This document shows, piece after piece, positions 1 to 7,619 of a stretch of DNA of 64,000 bases. Each line of letters starts with the position of its first letter. Positions within the stretch are counted from its first letter, which is position 1. The stretch spans positions 32,969-96,968 of the forward strand of contig JAGHZQ010000088.1 of NCBI GenBank assembly GCA_017746715.1, given 5' to 3'. The notes under the pieces are model-generated. The model was not told the origin of the DNA. It searched no databases and saw only the letters and a list, made by a program, of their open reading frames with translations. The translations under genes were made by a program, and so were the position numbers. The DNA comes from Cyanobacteria bacterium SBLK. GTDB lineage: Bacteria > Cyanobacteriota > Cyanobacteriia > Cyanobacteriales > Spirulinaceae.

Positions 1-170
1 CGGCGCACTCGAATACGCGGTTCTTCGCTACCGGATAGGAAAGCAAAGAAATCATTGAGAAATTGCTTAAATCCGGCAGGAAATTCAAGCGATCGCGCAG
101 ATTTAGATTCGTTAAGATTGTAAATGCGCTCCAGTTTTTTTTGTGCCGTGCGAATGCTATAGTTTGTCAT
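1..170 (-). CDS. N-terminal part of an unknown protein, cut by window edge
   Basis: A reading frame starts with ATG at 168-170 on the minus strand and stays open for 56 codons to the window edge. The visible protein is mixed helical (begins MTNYSIRTAQKKLERIYN) with no recognisable domain. It contains a HIP1 octamer in frame. It is divergent from the LysR gene at 404, so the 233-bp gap between them may hold both promoters. Function cannot be inferred from this fragment. Confidence 0.55.
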   Translation of the reverse strand, partial: MTNYSIRTAQKKLERIYNLNESKSARSLEFPAGFKQFLNDFFAFLSGSEEPRIRVR

Positions 171-258
171 AATTGAATGCTCGCTCCAGTGCTTTCCTCT
201 GACAATTTCACTGTATCAATCGCAAAACCGAATATTCAAAGCATGACATAGATATCTT

Positions 259-277
259 CTATCGATAAAATCGATAG
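259..277. promoter_or_regulatory. Palindrome, possible LysR operator
   Basis: CTATCGAT-AAA-ATCGATAG is a perfect 8-bp inverted repeat with a 3-base centre, lying in the gap between the divergent gene at 1-170 and the LysR-type regulator at 404. LysR regulators usually bind dyad sites containing T-N11-A upstream of their own divergent promoter. Position and symmetry fit this; the assignment is inference. Confidence 0.35.
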
Positions 278-296
278 TTACCAGTTACCAGTCACC
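276..296. repeat. Heptanucleotide tandem repeat (3 units)
   Basis: AGTTACC, AGTTACC, AGTCACC in tandem. One of several heptamer arrays found in spacers of this window, of the kind known in cyanobacteria as short tandemly repeated repetitive (STRR) sequences. Confidence 0.6.
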
Positions 297-403
297 CGCG
301 ATGCCCTGAGACCGTTGAGCGAAGCCGAAACGAGCTTGTCGAAGGATTATCAGCTATTAATCCCTAAGCCTTTATTCTCTACTCTCCTTTCTCCTTTCCT
401 CCC

Positions 404-1315
404 ATGAGTGCTATCAACCCTTACAAGTTAAAAATCTCGCAACTCCGCGCCCTTGTTGCGGTTGCGGATTGCAAAAATTTCAGTGCGGCAGCCCTTGAAT
501 TGGATTTATCGCAATCGACAGTCAGCCACGCGATCGCTCAATTGGAGGAAGAGTTGGGCGTACAATTGGTCAAGCGGGGACGACAGGGGGCGCGAGTGAC
601 TCCCGTCGGCGATCCGATTGTCGCTCAAGCGAGGCAGGTTTTACACTTATTGGAGGGAATCGCTCGAGAAGCCAATCGAGAGAAAGGTTTAGATAGCGGA
701 TTGGTTAGGATTGCCGCTTTTCGCAGTGCTGCGACTCACTTATTACCATCAGCGATCGCTCGCCTCCATCGCCACTTTCCCAATATTCAAGTGGATATCG
801 CCGAGTATGGAGAGACTTACGAAATAGAACATGCACTCCGACAACGAGAGGTAGATGTGGGGGTAGCTGAGTGTTTTACAGAAGAAGGCTTTTCGACTTG
901 GGCGATCGCGGAAGATGAATATATTGCTCTTTTCCCTCCTCGCTCTCGAGAAAAATCTCCTCTCACTTGGGAGCGACTCGCTTCTTATCCTTTAATTCTC
1001 TCCCGTCACAGCAGTTGCAGCGCCAGAATTCGCAAATGCTTGCAACAGTCGGACGTTCCCATCGAAATTGCTTACGAAATCCAAGAAGATTCTACCGCGA
1101 TCGCGATGGTGATGCGAGGGTTAGGTGCAACAATTTTACCGCGCATGGCAGCAGAACCCATCCCAACGGGGGTTAAAGTTTGTCAGTTACCCTGTCCTCT
1201 CTCTCGCACGATGGGAGCCTCCATTTTAGAAAATGCCCTGCATCCTCCGGCAGTTTTCGCTTTTTTAGATGCCCTGAGAAATACCGGACAATTCCGCGAA
1301 CCGATAGCAGTGTAA
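404..1315 (+). CDS. LysR family transcriptional regulator
   Basis: 303 residues, the usual LysR length. Residues about 10-68 form the winged helix-turn-helix (KISQLRALVAVADCKNFSAA, then SQSTVSHAIAQLEEELGVQL), followed by a linker helix and a periplasmic-binding-like effector domain (about 95-295). The ATG at 404 is the first in frame; no clear Shine-Dalgarno sequence precedes it. The gene is convergent with the DUF3226 gene (12 bp apart) and divergent from the partial gene at 1-170, which is the likeliest target by the usual LysR arrangement. The effector is not predictable. Family call is firm, specificity unknown. Confidence 0.92.
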   Translation: MSAINPYKLKISQLRALVAVADCKNFSAAALELDLSQSTVSHAIAQLEEELGVQLVKRGRQGARVTPVGDPIVAQARQVLHLLEGIAREANREKGLDSGLVRIAAFRSAATHLLPSAIARLHRHFPNIQVDIAEYGETYEIEHALRQREVDVGVAECFTEEGFSTWAIAEDEYIALFPPRSREKSPLTWERLASYPLILSRHSSCSARIRKCLQQSDVPIEIAYEIQEDSTAIAMVMRGLGATILPRMAAEPIPTGVKVCQLPCPLSRTMGASILENALHPPAVFAFLDALRNTGQFREPIAV

Positions 1316-1327
1316 ATTGCTTTATTA

Positions 1328-1975
1328 TCATAAATCATACAAGGTTTTAAAGCAATTCACAAAGATTTTCGCTTTGGGATGGGTTGGTTCAAATATCTTG
1401 AATTTAACGGCATCGTGTAATTGATTTCCCGGTTCGTTTTGCCAAGCTAACCATGTATGAATATTCGCTTTATCGGTATGTTTTTCAATAAAGGGCGCAC
1501 CTTTATTTTTAGCCTCTCGCGTTGCTTCTTTGGCATAATCCCAAACTGGTTCGCTAGGATCGGGAATGAGATAAGTTAAAAACGTTTCTAACATTCCTCT
1601 ATTTTGATTATCTGGCATAATCCATACACCAAATTTTACACCATTGGGGGCAGTATGAATCAAGCCTGTCTCTGGTATATTTTTAGGAAAATCTGGCATT
1701 AAGGGCTTACACAGATTATCCCGAACTGATTGCCATCGATCTGAGAATTCGGCATCGGCATCAACTATTATTCCCAATGATTTTAAGCCAGATTGCTGTA
1801 GAGCGAAGTGAATGCGATCGCTTGTGATATTTTCATAGCCACCATATTCTTTAATAAAAACAGGGAGCTTATCTTTTTCCCACAGTATACCATTTTTTTC
1901 CATCAATTCAGGAATTACTCGTTTATCTTGTTGACCTTCAACAATTAAGATATTTGGATAATTTTTACTAGCCAT
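1328..1975 (-). CDS. DUF3226 TOPRIM-like protein, partner of AAA ATPase
   Basis: 215 residues. The N-terminus has the TOPRIM-type pattern IVEGQQDK (Glu13, Asp17), and a DxD motif follows at IIVDADAEF (Asp72, Asp74). This is the arrangement of DUF3226 proteins, which resemble the TOPRIM nuclease half of OLD-family proteins. It starts 2 bp after the stop of the upstream ATPase gene, so the two are almost certainly co-transcribed and probably act together. Seen: motifs and operon. Known: TOPRIM plus ABC-type ATPase is the OLD/Gabija/PARIS logic of anti-phage nucleases. Inferred: a split OLD-like defence or DNA-processing module. Confidence 0.75.
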   Translation of the reverse strand: MASKNYPNILIVEGQQDKRVIPELMEKNGILWEKDKLPVFIKEYGGYENITSDRIHFALQQSGLKSLGIIVDADAEFSDRWQSVRDNLCKPLMPDFPKNIPETGLIHTAPNGVKFGVWIMPDNQNRGMLETFLTYLIPDPSEPVWDYAKEATREAKNKGAPFIEKHTDKANIHTWLAWQNEPGNQLHDAVKFKIFEPTHPKAKIFVNCFKTLYDL

Positions 1976-1977
1976 AT

Positions 1978-3105
1978 TTAACGCACCTCTATTTCATCTT
2001 CAGCAGCAATAACAATTCCTTTACGAGGAAATATAACAGCTTTTTGTTTGTCTTTTTCGATACGCTGAATAGTAATACCGTCCTGCTCCGTTTCTTCTAA
2101 ACTGGCGATACTGGCTAAACTTTGCCAACAATCGCTACTGTGTGTCGTTGCAAAAACCTGTACATCTAGTTTTTTGGACATCTTCCAAATTAATTTCCAC
2201 ATATTGGATAAAGCTGTAAAATGCAAACCCGTATCAATTTCATCAACAAGCAAAATTCCTCCTTTTGCGTTGATTAATGCTAATGTTAATCCTAGCATTC
2301 TCCAAATTCCATCTCCCAAACTTCCAAGGGGAATACGGCGATCGCTATCCGAAAGTCGTGCAAAAAATCCCCCACGAGATCCGATTTTTACGTTTTCACC
2401 AACAGTTACAATTCGTTCAATTTTTGGTTCAATTGTTTGTAGTGCTTCATAAATAAATGATTCCTCTGGCATCAAAGAAATACTATCAAATAATTTTCCC
2501 ATTTCTTCACCTGTTAACGAAGATAAGGAAACGAATTGTGTTAAGTTTAGACGATCTCGATATTGCAGATCTTTCAAAATATCATCTCCAGGGGATTTAA
2601 GAGTTGTCTGCCGATCGGAAATTGTTCCATCTGAAAATAGGTCTGCTTCCCAAAATTTACTACCTTGTTCCCATATCCACTCAATTTTAAACTGTAATTC
2701 TTGTAAATGTTCAAGCGAGGATTGCTCATTTGAAGATATGGGAATTGTCGTATTTTTTTCAGAGCTTGACATGATTACTCTTTCGTCATGTTGATTATGA
2801 TTTTTAGCTGAGATTGAGCATTGTGTATCTAAATGTATTTCATGTCCAAAAAAAAGAGAGCAGATGTTGAATACTATATCTTTTATATTGCCACTACGAT
2901 TCTCAACTGCATAATATTCCCCTCGCTCGATTGTAGATTGGCGAATTACATCAACATGAGTTCGCGATCGCAATAATTGAATCGCTTCTAGGATTGAAGT
3001 TTTCCCACTATTATTCATGCCAACCAGAAGATTAATTCTCCCTAAGTCTTCAAGTTCAAATGACTTGAAGCGACGAAAATTTTCTATTTTGAGGCTCTTT
3101 AGCAT
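1978..3105 (-). CDS. AAA family ATPase, OLD/RecF-like, with DUF3226 partner
   Basis: About 375 residues. It opens with the RecF/SMC-like N-terminus LKSLKIENFRRFKSFE, then Walker A GMNNSGKTS near residue 35 and a C-terminal Walker B GILLVDEIDTGLH, with a typical H-loop region (FATTHS) after it. I chose ATG at 3105 because the longer reading from 3123 begins with TTG and adds six residues upstream of the conserved start. No membrane segment. It forms a two-gene operon with the DUF3226 gene. Likely an ATP-driven sensor or clamp for that putative nuclease; other AAA_15/AAA_21 roles cannot be excluded. Confidence 0.85.
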   Translation of the reverse strand: MLKSLKIENFRRFKSFELEDLGRINLLVGMNNSGKTSILEAIQLLRSRTHVDVIRQSTIERGEYYAVENRSGNIKDIVFNICSLFFGHEIHLDTQCSISAKNHNQHDERVIMSSSEKNTTIPISSNEQSSLEHLQELQFKIEWIWEQGSKFWEADLFSDGTISDRQTTLKSPGDDILKDLQYRDRLNLTQFVSLSSLTGEEMGKLFDSISLMPEESFIYEALQTIEPKIERIVTVGENVKIGSRGGFFARLSDSDRRIPLGSLGDGIWRMLGLTLALINAKGGILLVDEIDTGLHFTALSNMWKLIWKMSKKLDVQVFATTHSSDCWQSLASIASLEETEQDGITIQRIEKDKQKAVIFPRKGIVIAAEDEIEVR

Positions 3106-3200
3106 AAGACAGAACTCGCCCAAACTCTAACCTGTTATTATACCTCAAAATAGGGAGTCCGATCGCACTCCTCCTATTCCCTTCAAATTGCAATTTTCAC

Positions 3201-3954
3201 CTAATGCTTATTCTCAACTTCCAAGGAAAGCGATCGCAACAAACCCTCCCCTGTAATCAATCTTGCCCCTCGTCCGCGCGTAAAATAATTCCATCCCCAT
3301 TGCACCATTACCCCCAATTTATTATCGAATTCAATCAAATAATAAATATGGGCAAATACCCAAATCAACCACGCTAAAAAGCCCGATAAACGTAGGTATC
3401 CCAAATCCACCACCGCAGAATTTTGACCGATAACCGCTAATTTTCCCGCATTGATATAACGGAAAGCCGAGACGCGATTACCCTTTAATTTTTCTTGGAT
3501 GGCTTTTGCTACATAACTCCCCTGCTGCATGGCAACGGGAGCAATTCCGGGCAAAGGACGATCGCTTTGATGAGCATAATGAGACAAATCGCCAATAACA
3601 TAAATATCCGAGTATTTTTTGAGACTTAAATCCGGCTTCACCATCACCCGACCCGCCCGATCTAACTCCGCCCCCGCGCGATCGCGCAATACCTGCCCCA
3701 TTTTCGAGGCTTTAACGCCTGCTGCCCAAGCATAAAGGGGTAATATCCGCAGGCGACAAACTTGCCGTAGCAACTTGATAAAGAAGGGGTGGAAAAAGAT
3801 GAAAATTGCGCTTATCAATGAGGGTAACTGTAACGATCGCCTTGCCCAAGGCTTTCGCAGCGTAGAGACCTCCAAACCCTCCACCCACAATCACGACATG
3901 ATGGGGGTTAGATTGGGAGTGAGCTGCGATTACCGTAAAGCGATCGCCATCATT
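3201..3954 (-). pseudogene. ndb: Type II NAD(P)H dehydrogenase remnant, internal deletion and frameshift
   Basis: The 5' part reads HHVVIVGGGFGGLYAAKALG (FAD dinucleotide fold) to about ...QVATASLSPADI, then after a frame change continues as AWAAGVKASKMGQ... and on through the NDH-2 C-terminus (YVIGDLSHYA, GIAPVAMQQG, a hydrophobic WLIWVFAHIYYLIEFDN membrane-binding region). Intact NDH-2 proteins are about 400-450 residues; only about 55 + 190 are left, so roughly 200 central residues (NADH-binding domain) are missing. No in-frame ATG remains upstream of the FAD motif before a TGA. The gene is dead as a full enzyme; an expressed fragment is possible but unlikely. Confidence 0.85.
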
Positions 3955-4010
3955 GTAACCACTCTTTCGGGTTCAATCGATCGGTTGCCATCGGGCAAAA
4001 GTTAAAAAAA

Positions 4011-4026
4011 TGTAAATTGTTGTAAC
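4011..4026 (-). promoter_or_regulatory. HLR1-like site (RpaB binding) upstream of psaK
   Basis: Read on the minus strand the site is GTTACA-ACAA-TTTACA. The published HLR1 consensus, (G/T)TTACA(T/A)(T/A)NN(G/T)TTACA, is matched at all positions but one. HLR1 is bound by the response regulator RpaB and controls photosystem I genes in response to light in cyanobacteria. It lies 85 bp upstream of the psaK start, a suitable place. Match is seen, function is inferred. Confidence 0.55.
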
Positions 4027-4062
4027 AAAAAGATAATAGCGGTTGCAAAGTTTGAGATAAAA

Positions 4063-4098
4063 ATGACTAACGAATTCGTTGAGGAGAACCTAAATTGA
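4063..4098 (+). CDS. 11-codon upstream ORF overlapping the psaK start
   Basis: ATG at 4063 opens an 11-residue frame (MTNEFVEENLN) whose TGA stop (4096-4098) overlaps the TTG start of psaK (4095-4097). The psaK Shine-Dalgarno sequence GAGGAG lies inside it. This geometry would allow translational coupling or leader control. No evidence of expression is available. Confidence 0.35.
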   Translation: MTNEFVEENLN

Positions 4099-4358
4099 CT
4101 AATTTAATGTTGTTAGCTGCTGCCGTTCCCGCTACCGTTGCTTGGAGTCCTAAAGTGGGTGCTGTCATGATCGTTTGCAATATTTTGGCGATCGCTTTTG
4201 GCAAAGCAACCATCCAAAAACCCAGTGAAGGTCCCGCTCTTCCCATGCCTGCTATGTTTGGTGGAATGGGTTTCCCTGCTTTGCTGGCAACGACTAGTTT
4301 CGGACACGTTCTCGGTTTTGGCGCTATTTTAGGATTGGCTAGCCTTGGCGTTCTTTAA
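4095..4358 (+). CDS. psaK: Photosystem I reaction centre subunit PsaK
   Basis: 87 residues, the normal PsaK size. The hallmark region VAWSPKVGAVMIVCNILAIA forms the first membrane helix and the conserved SFGHVLGFGAILGLASLGVL the second; a glycine/proline loop joins them. PsaK sits at the edge of the photosystem I core in the thylakoid membrane and helps in energy transfer from antenna. The start is TTG at 4095: GAGGAG at 4081-4086 is 8 bases upstream, whereas the next ATG (4107) is 20 bases away and would trim the N-terminus. An HLR1-like site lies upstream and a strong hairpin terminator follows, so this is a single-gene transcript. Confidence 0.95.
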   Translation: MTNLMLLAAAVPATVAWSPKVGAVMIVCNILAIAFGKATIQKPSEGPALPMPAMFGGMGFPALLATTSFGHVLGFGAILGLASLGVL

Positions 4359-4393
4359 GTTTCAATTAATTTAACAAAATCTCGTTAAAAGAT

Positions 4394-4426
4394 TAGCTCT
4401 CTTGTTCTTTAAGAGAGCTATTTTTG
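4394..4426 (+). terminator. Rho-independent terminator of psaK
   Basis: A perfect 10-bp stem TAGCTCTCTT / AAGAGAGCTA with a 7-base loop is followed by TTTTT, 36 bp after the psaK stop codon. Confidence 0.85.
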
Positions 4427-4694
4427 ATTTTAAGAAACCCATGCTATTGTTTCTCTTGCCTTGCAGCGAAAAAAGATTGCTTTGGAGGTGACGTGTCGCG
4501 AGATTGAGACTCTAACTCGGGCAAGTTTACGACAACGATAGTTTTTCTTGATATGAGAATGAATGGGGGAGGGAACATCTCTATTCGGTAAAAAGCAGGG
4601 CGATCGGTTGCAACCATTATGCCCCTATGGTTTTACTGTTTTGAGATGCCCCCGTATCGGGAGCTAAACGTGCGGAAAGCATTCAGATATAAAA

Positions 4695-5050
4695 AGGGCG
4701 ATTGCGAGAACCGAGTGCTCTCGCAATTGCTCCCCAGCAATATCGAGGTGTTCTACGAGCAATAATAGTGCTAAGTCATTTCGCCGATCTAGGGGATGAC
4801 GATAATCTTGTGCAAATCTTTACATTATTTACCTTTATTTTAAAGTTTTAATTAAACGGTTCGATCGCGATCGGTTATTTTTTACCCACAGTAGAGAATT
4901 TTTAAGATAAATTCCCTGACTTCTGGCAAGACAAGGATTTTCACAAGTTTTTTCTCAATTTATATTCAAACCTTCACGAGTTTTTCACAACTATAGTGTA
5001 AGGCAGATTTTTGAGAAAATTTACAACAATATTTCCCACTTTTCCCCAAT
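4695..5050. repeat. Diverged non-coding block, copy A
   Basis: This stretch aligns in the same orientation with 6131-6500: shared landmarks are an inverted repeat around GCGATTGCGAG...CTCGCAATTGC, then TAGTG(C/T)TAAG(T/C)CATTT, AAATCTTTAC, TTTTAAAGTTTTAA, CAC(A/G)AGTTTTTCA and GAAAATTTA(C/A)AACAATA. No coding frame is conserved. Copy B is the 5' region of the PEP-CTERM gene, so copy A looks like the leader of a lost tandem paralogue. The preceding 4430-4694 and following 5051-5159 hold nothing recognisable. Confidence 0.65.
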
Positions 5051-5159
5051 TAAATTACGGAAAAAGCGGAGAAGAATACAGGCAAAAAAATATAAATATC
5101 CGTAAAAGTACGGACGTGAAAACAAGGACGTTTTGTCGGGTACTTTCTTTAAATGAACT

Positions 5160-5269
5160 GGACTTACGCAGTGTCACGCGCTTTCATTCGAAATTTGGGG
5201 AGAATCAGAGAACTGGGAGTCTGGAAGTCCCCCAAACTTGGGGGATTTAGGGGACGGATGCGTAAGTCC
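5160..5269. mobile_element. MITE-like element with 11-bp terminal inverted repeats
   Basis: The ends are GGACTTACGCA (5160-5170) and its exact complement TGCGTAAGTCC (5259-5269), 110 bp apart overall. Inside is a second small hairpin, CCCCCAA/TTGGGGG. No transposase frame is present. The GGACTTACGCA end is of the kind that borders DDE-type insertion sequences in cyanobacteria. No clear target duplication is visible. Confidence 0.6.
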
Positions 5270-5329
5270 TATGAATTTGACAGCGATCGCCAAGATTGCC
5301 ACGAGCAACATTCGCGATCGCAACAATTC

Positions 5330-6079
5330 CTATGAGTGCGAGCGACGAATGCGTGTCGCCCCCAAAGCGGTTATTCCCAATAATGCTAAAGTCGTAGTGG
5401 GTTCGGGGACGGGGATCGGGCTATCGGTGACACCGCGAACGACAAAAACAGTATCGTTATAATCCTTATCGCCACCATTCCAGAGATCTTCAAAACCAAT
5501 CAAGACAAAATCATCGATTGTATAGGCTAAAACGTGGGGAAAACCATCGGGATTTTCTGTGGGATCGAAACCAAAAAAGTTCTGTCCGCCATTTTTGCCA
5601 TTTGACTTGAGGAAGAATTCGATATAAGTTTCGCCTTCGAAGTCTCCCAAACTGACACCTTGACCCAAGGATAAAGGACCGTCACTGTTTCTCAGGATAC
5701 TATTGGGAGAAGAAATATCATCGAAAATGATTTCCTTGGTCGTACCGCTATCTGTTGAATAAAAGAGTTGGTTGCGATAACCCGCTCCTTCATTGATAAA
5801 GTAGACTTCAACATCATTAACCCCCCCTTCCCAGCGCAAATTTGCAAGATCGACTGTTGGTAAATCGATCGCATCCATCAAGTTTCTCTCTTTGTTGATT
5901 AGATCGTTGAAGAGTTTCCATTGGTCGTATTCCAAGTGCATGAAGTCATCGCTTGCACTTTCGTATTGAGCGTCATAGGTATCGCGACTGACGGAATTTG
6001 CCATGGCATCGGATGCAGAGAATACAGTTGCAATAGCAGTTATAGCAGTTAAGAGACCACTTAATACATTTAGTTTCAT
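5330..6079 (-). CDS. PEP-CTERM sorting protein with DUF4114 domain
   Basis: 249 residues. A signal peptide (LLTAITAIATVFSASDAMA, about residues 9-27) is followed by a mature domain ending in the DUF4114 signature (VLIGFEDLWNGGDKDYNDTVFVV) and a C-terminal PEP-CTERM tail: VPEPTTTLALLGITALGATRIRRS. Such proteins are exported, anchored through the PEP-CTERM signal and processed by exosortase; DUF4114 has the acidic look of a calcium-binding beta domain and is common in secreted cyanobacterial proteins. The upstream region contains the duplicated non-coding block B. No exosortase gene is seen in the window. Confidence 0.88.
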   Translation of the reverse strand: MKLNVLSGLLTAITAIATVFSASDAMANSVSRDTYDAQYESASDDFMHLEYDQWKLFNDLINKERNLMDAIDLPTVDLANLRWEGGVNDVEVYFINEGAGYRNQLFYSTDSGTTKEIIFDDISSPNSILRNSDGPLSLGQGVSLGDFEGETYIEFFLKSNGKNGGQNFFGFDPTENPDGFPHVLAYTIDDFVLIGFEDLWNGGDKDYNDTVFVVRGVTDSPIPVPEPTTTLALLGITALGATRIRRSHS

Positions 6080-6130
6080 GTTGATTTTCCTGTTCCTTTG
6101 AGTTCAAGAGTGTAACAAGCGATCGCAAGA

Positions 6131-6500
6131 AAGAAGAGCAATCGCGAGAATCAAAGTCCTCGCAATCGCTCCAAAACATTATTGAAGTACATGACTATCA
6201 TCTTAGTGTTAAGCCATTTGGCTGACTAGGGAGTAATGGCAATCTTTTCGAAATCTTTACGCGATCGAGCTTGATTTTAAAGTTTTAATAAATCGACTAT
6301 ACAAAACACAAAAAAAATTGTTTCTTGGATATATTTCTGTATTTTTTGTTGTAAAAACAATGTCAAATATCATTTATTTTAAAGACTTACAAGGATCGTT
6401 GAAGTATTTTCTATTTTTCATTTTCTATTTTCACAAGTTTTTCATTATTTTAGTATATGGCAAATTTTCAAGAAAATTTAAAACAATAATTTTCATTTTT
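6131..6500. repeat. Diverged non-coding block, copy B (5' region of PEP-CTERM gene)
   Basis: Second copy of the block at 4695-5050, AT-rich, lying just upstream of the PEP-CTERM gene, which is read leftward. The hairpin near its gene-proximal end (6138-6171) has arms AGCAATCGCGAG and CTCGCAATCGCT; base changes relative to copy A keep the two arms largely pairable through G-U pairs. It probably holds the promoter and leader. The remaining 6501-6817 shows no gene or clear repeat. Confidence 0.65.
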
Positions 6501-6817
6501 TCTAAGTAGAAAACGAAAAAATGAGGAAAATAACATCAGCAAAATAGCGTAAGTATGCGTAAAAATGCAGGAGGGAGCAAGGGAAGCATCGGGAGCGGAG
6601 GAAGAAGAATTTTGCAGGCAAAGCCTAAGTTCGGACAAGAATCCAGGATGGTTTTGCGGAGTATCGAGCGATCGCAAAAAATCCGAGACATTCAACTGAT
6701 TCAATTTTGGAATAATCGAACAAAAGGGGCGATCGCATTTGATGGCATAATAATGATGGATAATCTGTCTATCTCACGAACTCTGACTCATCATAAAATT
6801 CTTGTCCATCGGCTATC

Positions 6818-7519
6818 ATGAAGCACAAAACAATTTTTCGGGCGCTATTTGAGGAAAGAAGATCGACGGTTGTTAAGAATGAGGCTCTCGTTCGCTCTCT
6901 CAACTGGGATGAATCTTTTTTGCTCGAGTTTCTCGCGGGAACGCAGGATGTCGAAAATGAGATGTTTTTTAAACGAGTCTTGGCAACCATGCCGGTAGAT
7001 TTTCAAATTGCCTACTGGCAACAGATATCGAGGGAATTAAAACAGGTCACTTTAGCGTCTGTTTCCAACACCGAAGGACAAGAAAAAGAGCGTCCGGAAG
7101 AGAGAATGAATGCGATCGCTGAAAAAGTTGAGGTCAGTGTAGAGGAGTTGAAATTATTGCTCGATGAGATGCCTGTACTGCTTGAAGAATCCATGAATAA
7201 GCCTTTCATTAACGAACTCGTGTCGGAAGTGGCTTGGCGCAAAATTGAAGCGATGATGGCGATTTGTCTGGAAGATAAAACAGAGGAACTATTAAGGGAA
7301 AGGGCGAAGGAAATCAAACCTCGATATCTACCTTGGGAAACTTTTCAGGATATTATCCAAGGCAATCGACTGCTTTTACATATGAGAGAAGTTGAGGAAT
7401 TAAAGGTGTATATCGATTACGAGCTACCCGATCGCTATTCGATACTTGAATGGGCCAATGTTTTTATGCACTTCAATCAGGATTTGCGATCGCTTGGAGA
7501 TCATCGCGATCGCGATTGA
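6818..7519 (+). CDS. Hypothetical protein
   Basis: 233 residues, predominantly helical and acidic, with no signal peptide or membrane span. A stretch around residues 95-125 (EERMNAIAEKVEVSVEELKLLLDEM) could be a short coiled coil. No family was recognised. The last codons run through a HIP1-type sequence, so the C-terminus may have been altered by HIP1-mediated change. No strong ribosome-binding site is visible before the ATG. The gene ends just before the duplicated PAS region on the opposite strand. Confidence 0.6.
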   Translation: MKHKTIFRALFEERRSTVVKNEALVRSLNWDESFLLEFLAGTQDVENEMFFKRVLATMPVDFQIAYWQQISRELKQVTLASVSNTEGQEKERPEERMNAIAEKVEVSVEELKLLLDEMPVLLEESMNKPFINELVSEVAWRKIEAMMAICLEDKTEELLRERAKEIKPRYLPWETFQDIIQGNRLLLHMREVEELKVYIDYELPDRYSILEWANVFMHFNQDLRSLGDHRDRD

Positions 7520-7619
7520 AGACGGGATGAATTGCGCCGATTCAAAAATGAAACGCAACACGGTTGGGGTGCGTTACGCTGTCGCTAACTGCACCCTACT
7601 CCTTTAATCTACAAAACGG

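Noticed and set aside
3900..4005. Plus-strand frame antisense to the NDH-2 relic
   Set aside because: The opposite strand encodes clear NDH-2 motifs; the plus frame has no recognisable protein.
4019..4037. -35/-10 pair directly at the HLR1 site of psaK
   Set aside because: The TTGTAA and GATAAT hexamers are only 7 bases apart, too close for a sigma-70 promoter.
5011..5462. Overlapping plus-strand open frames of 60-79 codons
   Set aside because: They run through duplicated non-coding sequence, the MITE and antisense to the PEP-CTERM gene; no start site or coding bias.
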